Shown here: in pieces, positions 57,598 through 64,000 of the stretch | How positions within the stretch are numbered: the stretch's first letter is position 1 | Layout: each line of letters starts with the position of its first letter | DNA from: Morinoia aosen | Taxonomy: Eukaryota > Arthropoda > Malacostraca > Amphipoda > Talitridae | DNA: 64,000 bases | Direction of reading: 5' to 3' | Assembly: GCA_030386875.1 (NCBI GenBank) | Contig: CM059575.1 | Span: 43,368,859-43,432,858 of the forward strand | Translations under genes and position numbers: made by a program | The notes under the pieces: model-generated | Told to the model about the DNA's origin: nothing | Seen by the model: the letters and a program-made list of their open reading frames with translations, nothing else | Databases searched by the model: none

Positions 57598-58914
57598 GTG
57601 GTGAGTACCTGCAGTGGTCAGCAAATGCACATGGCATCGAGTCTGCGCAGAAAAATTGGTCTTAAACTGATTCCGCGGCGAGCAAATGCAAAAACAGTTA
57701 CTGTTAATGAAGCTTACAACAATGTCAGCACTTGGCCTATTACGCCAGAAGACACTCTTCATTTTTTTCAACAAATTGCTCCCTGATCACCTTTGAGACT
57801 AACTTCACATTTTATCTCCTGGATCAGAAACTCCCATGACCTGAATGAAGAAATTGAATACTCCAATGAATATTCAAAACATGAAAATGAGTTGAATGAC
57901 TGCTCTAAGTTGACAGCCATTGCACGTGTAGCCTTTCCCCGTGAAACCTCCGGCAGCATCAACCGATGTTTGCCTTCATATAAAAAACCTTCTCCTCCCC
58001 TCTCCTCCCGATGTTTGCCCTCATATAACAAGCCCTCTCCTAAATCTGTCACAAACAACACCAGAGTGCCTACAAAAAATAGGTTTTCATTGCTATCCGA
58101 TGCTGATACAGCGGATGAAAAGCCCCTCTCAGACACGAGTATAAATCAACATCCAATCACATACTCAGAAGCGGTGAAATCATCAGGAAGAGAAAATTCG
58201 CTGCAAAATTGCAGTCGAAAATCGATGGAAAAACCATCCAACTGCATGCACAATCATCACCAGAAAAATAGAAATGACACGAGCATTTCCCAATTCTCTG
58301 CAAATCCCCATACAAGAAATCACCACAGCCGGCCCATTCAGAGCCAGAAAAATGTAAATTCCCCGTACCTCTCCAAACCTGTTAACGATGTGAAAAGTAC
58401 GAAGAAAAACGTCTCTACTCCCATTTGTGAACGCATGAATTCCACAATGGATGAATTGAGACGATCCTGGAAAATAGAGCTGATTCCCACCAAAGCTGAT
58501 GGACACTGCCTCCTTCATGCAGTAGCTCATATACTTACGAAACAACCAGCATCAAAATGGAACTACAATTCCTTAAAGACTGCAATCAAAACGGAGAGCA
58601 GAGAAAACCAAAGCACATATGCTAAATTTGTTGACAAGAACAGCGGAGACATACAAAACCTCATAAATAATTACATTGACGACAAATATTTTGATCAAGC
58701 TGCTGTAGATCTTATACCATTAATCATCTCGAACGTGACAGGCTAAAAACTTCTCATCCTGGGTGGGCAGGATCATTGTGTCTTGAAAATATCAGTCGAT
58801 CCCTCATTAGAGTTATCAAAAGATAACCCTCCACTACTGCTCCATCGCAAAAACGATCACTACAGTGCTCTTGTCACACAAGGCAAAAATCAGACTGGAG
58901 TTACCTCTTCTTGA
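57598..58914 (+). pseudogene. LINE ORF1 with OTU-type cysteine protease domain
   Basis: One frame carries TGA at 57784-57786 and TAA at 58744-58746. The N-terminal part is polar and Ser/Asn/Lys-rich, including a short duplicated RCLPSYKKPSP / RCLPSYNKPSP unit. The C-terminal part is an OTU-like domain: KADGHCLLHAVAHIL with Asp 58498-58500 and catalytic Cys 58507-58509, a helical middle with IDDKYFDQAAVDLI, and after the TAA a KNDHYSALV motif with the catalytic His at 58858-58860. The Cys-to-His distance, 117 residues, suits OTU domains. The TAA would truncate the protein before the His, so this copy is inactive. There is no ATG near the start because the frame is cut upstream by mariner. Confidence 0.7.
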
Positions 58915-58929
58915 CAAACTGCCGCTGCC

Positions 58930-59937
58930 AGCTAAGTAGTAGACTTTCTTACATGGCAGATGCTGGGCCAAACACCCTGGGTAAGGTTGACAAGATCGAT
59001 AAATCATCGGAACGATCCCATCGAGATAGTAACTTTGCTACCTTCAAAAAGCGTCCTAATACAAGTAAAATCAAAATAAAACACATAAATTCTCAAAGCC
59101 TGAACGGAAAACTGGATGACATCAGAGTAATGTTGGTCACTGAAAAAATCTACATTTTGTGTTTCAGAAACTTGGTTTGATTCACGAACGCAAAATTCAT
59201 TTTTTAACATTCCTGATTACGTGTTGTACCGCTACGATGGAGCTAAAACCAACCGAGGTAGTGGATCTTGTATTTATGTGAAAGAAATGTATTCAAAATC
59301 TTCACTTCTAGCAAATAAAGTTTGCGAAGGCGTTGAAATGGTTTGGTTGGAAGTGCAAATAAATAAACATAAATCCATAATCATTGGCAGCCTTTACCGG
59401 CACCCATCGTCTCCTCTAAGTCTAACACTAGATTTCATTGAGGAAACCTTCAAAGAAATCCTTCAGGCAAAAAAGTCATTCTTTGCTTTCGGAGATTTTA
59501 ATGTTGACTTAACGGACAAGAACAATCAGTTAAGCTAACTGTTGTATAAACTAAGCCTATCACAAATGGTCAAAGAACCGACTCGCATCACTAAAGTCTC
59601 TGCAACTCTCCTCGATCTGGCAATCACAAATAATCCCACCGCAATACATAGTACAGTAATATCACCTTTTATCTCCGATCACCCCTCAATAGAATATGAA
59701 ATTAATATTGCTAAGGAAAGACAAAAATACCGCTTAATGACTTATCGCTCGAAAAGGCACTATTCTGCAGAATTATTTCAAGAAAAACTACTCAATAGGT
59801 CCACCGAATTCCAGAATATGATGCAATCTGACGATGTTGACATTCAAGTGTCCATCTTCAACGAGAACTTCAAAGCAGCTCTCGACGAATGCGCACCTTT
59901 CGTCACCAAAAAAAAGCCAAAACGCACTGTTTGAATT
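58930..59937 (+). pseudogene. LINE APE endonuclease and linker
   Basis: The endonuclease begins around 59065 with IKHINSQSLNGKLDDIR and continues after a shift at 59221 with YRYDGAKTNRGSGSCIYV, IIIGSLYRHPSSP, the FGDFNVDLTDK catalytic block (about 59485-59520) and, past a TAA at 59536-59538, LSQMVKEPTRITK, LDLAITNNP and ISDHPSIEYEI. The linker follows with YRSKRHYSAELFQ and ECAPFVTKKK. It matches the antisense LINE at 6.6-7.2 kb block by block. Otherwise only one frame change and one stop separate it from an open domain. Confidence 0.85.
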
Positions 59938-60182
59938 ACTGACGAAGTTAAAGAGATGAGCAGAACAAAGAAAGCTAACTTGCGAGAGTACAAAAACAAT
60001 AGATCAAACAGTACGTTATACAAAAGGTATAAAGAACATGAAAAATTCTTCGAAAGAAAATCACTGAAGCGAAACAAACTCACTTCCAGCAGGAACTGAA
60101 AACGGCTAAAAACAACCCGAAACGAACATGGGAAATCATTAGTGAGGTAGCCCCATATAAAAATATAGACTCGGACCGTACA

Positions 60183-61884
60183 ATGAGTTTGAAAATCCCT
60201 TGGCAACAGCCACGGATTTCAAAATATTTTTTTTCAAAAGTAGGGGCTCAAGTTTTCAGTGAGGTGTGTACTAGTCCAGGTGAAACGTCAATTGAAAATT
60301 TATGCCCCACTGCATCCTCGAGGGCTGATGTGAGGTGGAGACCACGAACTGTCGATTTACCGGAGTTGAGAAATATCTTATACTCACTAAAAAACACAAA
60401 GGCAGTCGGACATGATGGTATCAGTCTTCAATATATCAAAGAAAGTTTCCCTGTCACAGCACCATGGATTCGTCTGATAATTAATACATCAATAGTTACA
60501 AACACGTTTCCAAACCAATGGAAACACTCCATTATTAGCCCGTTGCATAAAAGTGGTAACCTAAATACAGCATCAAACTACAGGCCCATCAGTCATTTAC
60601 CTGTAATGTCCAAAATATTAGAGAAAGTGGTGACAAATCAACTGTCATTTCACCTGGACTAGTCAAATCTACTCCACCGAAATCAATACGCCTATAGAAT
60701 TAACACTAGCACTCAAGATATTCTGCTCAATATCTCTGAAAAAATATACAGTGACATCGATCAGAAGAATGTAACACACTTGCTGCTACTCGATCTCTCT
60801 AAAGCGTTTGATAGCGTCGAACATGATAGACTTCTACGTAAAATACTGAACTTGGGAGTTGACACGCAATGGTTTGAAAGTTACTTGTCAAATCGATCTC
60901 ACGCAGTCCGCATAGAAGACAAGTTGTCCCCATTCATTCAAAACAATTTTGGTGTTCCCCAAGGATTCATTCTTGGTCCGCTACTGTTTTCTATTTTCGT
61001 TAATGATTTCCCTCCAATGCCTTCTAGCACACGGATCTCAATGTATGCAGATGATGTTCAAATTGCAATAATACGTTCTGTATCGGAAATACCACAGACG
61101 CAAATTAAAGCCGAAACTATACTGACTAGCCTGAAATCACGGTACGACCGAAATGGTCTCAAATTAAATGGTAATAAAACACAATGCATTATTTTCGGAT
61201 CCAATGATGCCATTAAAAAATCTTCAGATCTTACTCTCACAGTTGGAAATGATAAAATTAATGCATCAGAAAAAGTTAAAAACCTAGGTATCTGGTTCGA
61301 TAGAAACATGTCCTTCAATGCTCACGTTGAGACAACTTGCAACAAAATCTACGGAACTTTAATATTTTTTCATCGTATAAAAAGTATGCTAGATGAAAAA
61401 TCCAGATTATTAGCCATTCAATCCCTTGTGTTATTGCGCATTGACTACTGCAGCCTAGTGTGGGGAGACTTTCCTCAATACCTTCAAAGGGATTTACAAA
61501 AATGCGTAAACTTCGCAGCAAAGGTGGTATGCAACGGTAATTTCAAAAGAAGCGATCACGTAACACCCTCTCCATAATAAACTCGGCTGGATTCCTATTC
61601 AAGAAAGGCTCCTCATGCAGAGGGCCGAATACGTATTCTCCTCGTTGTATCTTCCTCAGAGCAATGCTGAGATAGTGCGTTTCCATCCACCCACTGTAAC
61701 CAGCCAAAAACCGAACAGAAACAACAATGTCTTAGTCAACTATCGTTCATCTCACATAGGGCAGAAGGCTCTGTCAATATCAGGTGCCTTACTGTGTAAC
61801 AAACTTCCCCTGAGTATTAAAATCCCTCAAAGACCGAGAGAATTTAAAGCCAAAATAATTCGTCATCTATCATCCCAACGATAA
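60183..61884 (+). pseudogene. LINE reverse transcriptase, CR1/L2-like
   Basis: A single frame runs from 60183 to 61577 with one TAG (60660-60662). Motifs in order are TKAVGHDGIS, FPNQWKHSIISPLHKSGN, NYRPISHLPVMSKILEKV, LLLDLSKAFDSVEH (first Asp), NNFGVPQGFILGPLLFSIFV, YADDVQI with the catalytic Asp pair at 61050-61055, KNLGIWFDRNMSF, and RIDYCSLVWG near the end. A frameshift leads to the last block (61615-61884), SSLYLPQSNAEIV. The GFILG replaces the usual GSILG. There is no RNase H. CR1/L2-type from the C-terminal SLVWG..P motif. It is inactive but well preserved. Confidence 0.88.
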
Positions 61885-63440
61885 TTCTTAGCTACAAAAC
61901 ATACTGAACACGTACTGACAAATTTCATTTTGCCTGGTCTCTCCATTGCTTAATAGTCTTTTGCTCATTTTCTTTAGAATTCAAGAAATCACAAAACAGT
62001 CTTGAAATTGCGATCGCCTATTATGATTTGATCGCCTATACGCTAGGATTTGCAAGCATGCTCACTTGTATATGTGTGTACGTATATTGGTGTGCATGTG
62101 TGCACAATACACCTGTGTGCACTGGACTAGCAACTGGTATATAAACTATAAATACCAGAATTTTTTCTCACTCCCAACTTCTAACACTACCCAACACATC
62201 ATTTCATTTTATCATTGTAAGGCAATCCAAAGCTTAAATGTCTTGTACATGTAAAATGTGGTACCTATGTATATATATCAATAATGCAGGCATTTTGCGC
62301 CATATTTCAAAGATAATGTGATTTTTTTCTTAATATGACACCCTTATAAGACATTCATGTTTCTCTCTTCGTCACGTCCAAAAATGCTCATGGTAGGCTA
62401 GTGTAGTACAAATTATCATATAACCTCTTACGCTCTAGAATATATTATAACAACTGCACCTAAGCCTCGAGTGCTTCTGGAAATATTCTGTACTTGGGAA
62501 CCGTTGAAGAAAAATCGCTTTCATGTTTCTGACTAAGGTAGTCTGTTTTGTGCCACTATTTTTAGTACTGAAATTTTTTAAAATTCATGCCATGATAAAA
62601 GATATTTTCTCCGATTCCCTCGATTGGAATGCTAGTTTATACTGATTAGTTTACGCTGATATTTTGCGCACATGCTTACTTGTGTATATGTGTACGTGTG
62701 CACGATATGCGTACGTAGATAGGTGAATGTGTCACTACGTAATACTTCATTTTACTTGATTATTGTATAGCATCTATAAAGTATAGATATGCAAGTATAT
62801 TTGTTGCGCGATCACCGACATATGATAAATAAGACGCTTATCAACCAATGATCTGTTCGCTACAATATTTAATAGAACATCGTTACAATATTTCATTAGA
62901 AATTGTAAGCAGCAACACATACTGAAAGAGTTGTCGCGAATCTTCCTTTGCTCATTATCCCATATTTCAGAACATCGCACAGCATTTTTATAGAACGTGC
63001 ATATATTGTGATTGCCTCGGTGCATAGAAATGTATTTGTGTATGTTTACGTGTTAGGTGTATGTATGTGCGTAGGTATATATGTGCATGTATATGCGTAT
63101 ACATTTACATGTATATATGCACATATGTGTGTACTAAACTGACAACTGGCATTTTAACTAAAGATAATTATTTTTTTGTTCTGTTCCCTCTCAACTTGTA
63201 ACATTATCTAACTCGTCATCTCTTTATTATTGTAAAGCGTTCGCGTAAAAAAACTATACATTTGTTGTGTGATCATCCATTTATATATAAATAAAATGCT
63301 TATCAACTAATGACCGTTATGTTAAAATTGCTTAATTAGAAATACAAATTTTGTAATTTTCGTGGTCCCCATGCATATACATATGTTTATTTATCTTTTT
63401 CGTGCTTCCTTAAAATGACATTTTTGAACATCTTCCGAAA
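61885..63440 (+). repeat. LINE 3-prime region with diverged tandem units
   Basis: No gene is present. Related TG/CA-rich stretches recur near 62056, 62668 and 63030. A segment TTGTTG(C/T)G(C/T)GATCA, followed by an ATAAAT...GCTTATCAAC(C/T)AATGA block, occurs at about 62800 and 63262 (462-bp offset). Position directly after the RT stop suggests it is the long 3-prime UTR of the LINE. Confidence 0.6.
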
Positions 63441-64000
63441 CAAACAATTCTAATACTATTTCCTGGCGTCAAGAATTGCGAAGTTTCATATCATGTATAC
63501 GTAAATTGTCAAAGGTGTTCTCAACCCACAATGAAAATGCACCGTCCATGAAATTGTGTTGTGTCTTATAATTATCTTTATGTGTATCGTCAAATGTAGA
63601 TTAAGCAAGATTAGAAGTACATAGCCCTCAATCAATTCTTTTCGACTAGTGACATGAGTATTGCAATACTCATGTGTGTGTATCACCTAAGTGTATTAAC
63701 TTTAAGATATTTTAAAAAACAAATGATGGTACTTTTGTACCATCTCTATTGGAAATAAAATGTTTTTCTTTTTTCTTTTCTTTTTTTCAGCAAATGTTTA
63801 AAAATGTCATTTCAAGGAAGCATGAAAAAATATAAATATAAGCATGAGGACCACGGAAATTACAAGTTTTTTATTTTTAATTAGAAATTTGCAATATAGC
63901 GGTCATTAGTTGATGAGCATTATTTTTAAGTATAAATGGATGATCACACAACGAATTTATAGTTTTTACGTGAATACTTTACAATAATAAAGAGATGACG
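63214..64000. repeat. Inverted repeat running off the window end
   Basis: 63214-63440 and the reverse complement of about 63789-64000 match closely (CGTCATCTCTTTATTATTGT start, GTGTGATCATCC, GACATTTTT...AACAT). The LINE 3-prime module lies between the arms. The outer end of the right arm coincides with the window edge, so the repeat may be longer. Confidence 0.85.
63441..63785 (+). mobile_element. LINE 3-prime terminal module with two hairpins
   Basis: This is the sense copy of the module at 54663-55030. It ends with a 24-bp palindrome at 63652-63675, an 8-bp stem with TTTT loop at 63725-63744 (GATGGTAC / GTACCATC), ATTGGAAATAAA, and a T/C-rich tail (63768-63788). It probably marks the true 3-prime end of the LINE starting near 56 kb. 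Such ends are recognised by LINE reverse transcriptase; that function is inferred. Confidence 0.78.

Noticed and set aside
57337-57774. 145-codon antisense frame
   Set aside because: It crosses the mariner terminus and the LINE ORF1 region, so it spans two unrelated elements.

Overview
This is a eukaryotic, almost certainly arthropod (probably insect), repeat-rich window. The evidence is AT-rich DNA with no operons, Tc1/mariner transposases of an insect-type lineage, tRNA-derived SINEs, Ty3/Gypsy elements, LINEs and hAT elements nested in each other. I found no convincing host gene. Nearly everything that can be recognised is mobile DNA in different states of decay.

Layout. 1-1.5 kb: antisense LINE RNase H remnant split by a SINE. 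1.75-4.7 kb: a 26-bp minisatellite and a diverged tandem array. 4.7-7.2 kb: antisense CR1/L2-like LINE. 8.1-9.66 kb: antisense mariner remnant with one terminal repeat. 12.1-23.06 kb: a full-length, apparently young Gypsy element with by-eye identical 183-bp LTRs, open gag and pol joined by a -1 frameshift, several small hydrophobic ORFs where env would lie, and a TTAA-flanked fold-back element inside it. 23.7-24.4 kb: LINE endonuclease scrap. 24.7-30.8 kb: a CR1/Jockey-group LINE whose ORF1 is interrupted by a solo-LTR-like insertion that itself carries a SINE, and whose endonuclease contains a 318-bp palindrome. 32.1-32.6 kb: second minisatellite copy and a scrap of the same LINE family.

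32.74-46.04 kb: a hAT element, defined by matching terminal repeats and a perfect 8-bp target duplication, into which an older antisense Gypsy element (33.8-44.6 kb, about 1.54-kb LTRs, TTCT duplication) has inserted; it also holds a SINE and a 285-bp tandem duplication. 46-49 kb: nothing recognisable except a short minisatellite. 49.1-54.66 kb: an I-like LINE split by a second, internally deleted hAT with a perfect 8-bp duplication. 54.67-55.03 kb: antisense 3-prime terminal module of a LINE. 56.0-63.8 kb: a LINE whose ORF1 carries an OTU-type cysteine-protease domain, interrupted by a DD41D-spaced mariner fragment, followed by endonuclease/RT and a long repeated 3-prime region ending in two conserved hairpins. 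The window ends inside an inverted repeat.

Nesting gives relative ages: the LINEs are oldest, then hAT, mariner and the older Gypsy, then SINE and fold-back insertions. The 12-23 kb Gypsy is the only element that still looks capable of producing its proteins. All family names come from motif recognition by eye; no alignment or database search was run.
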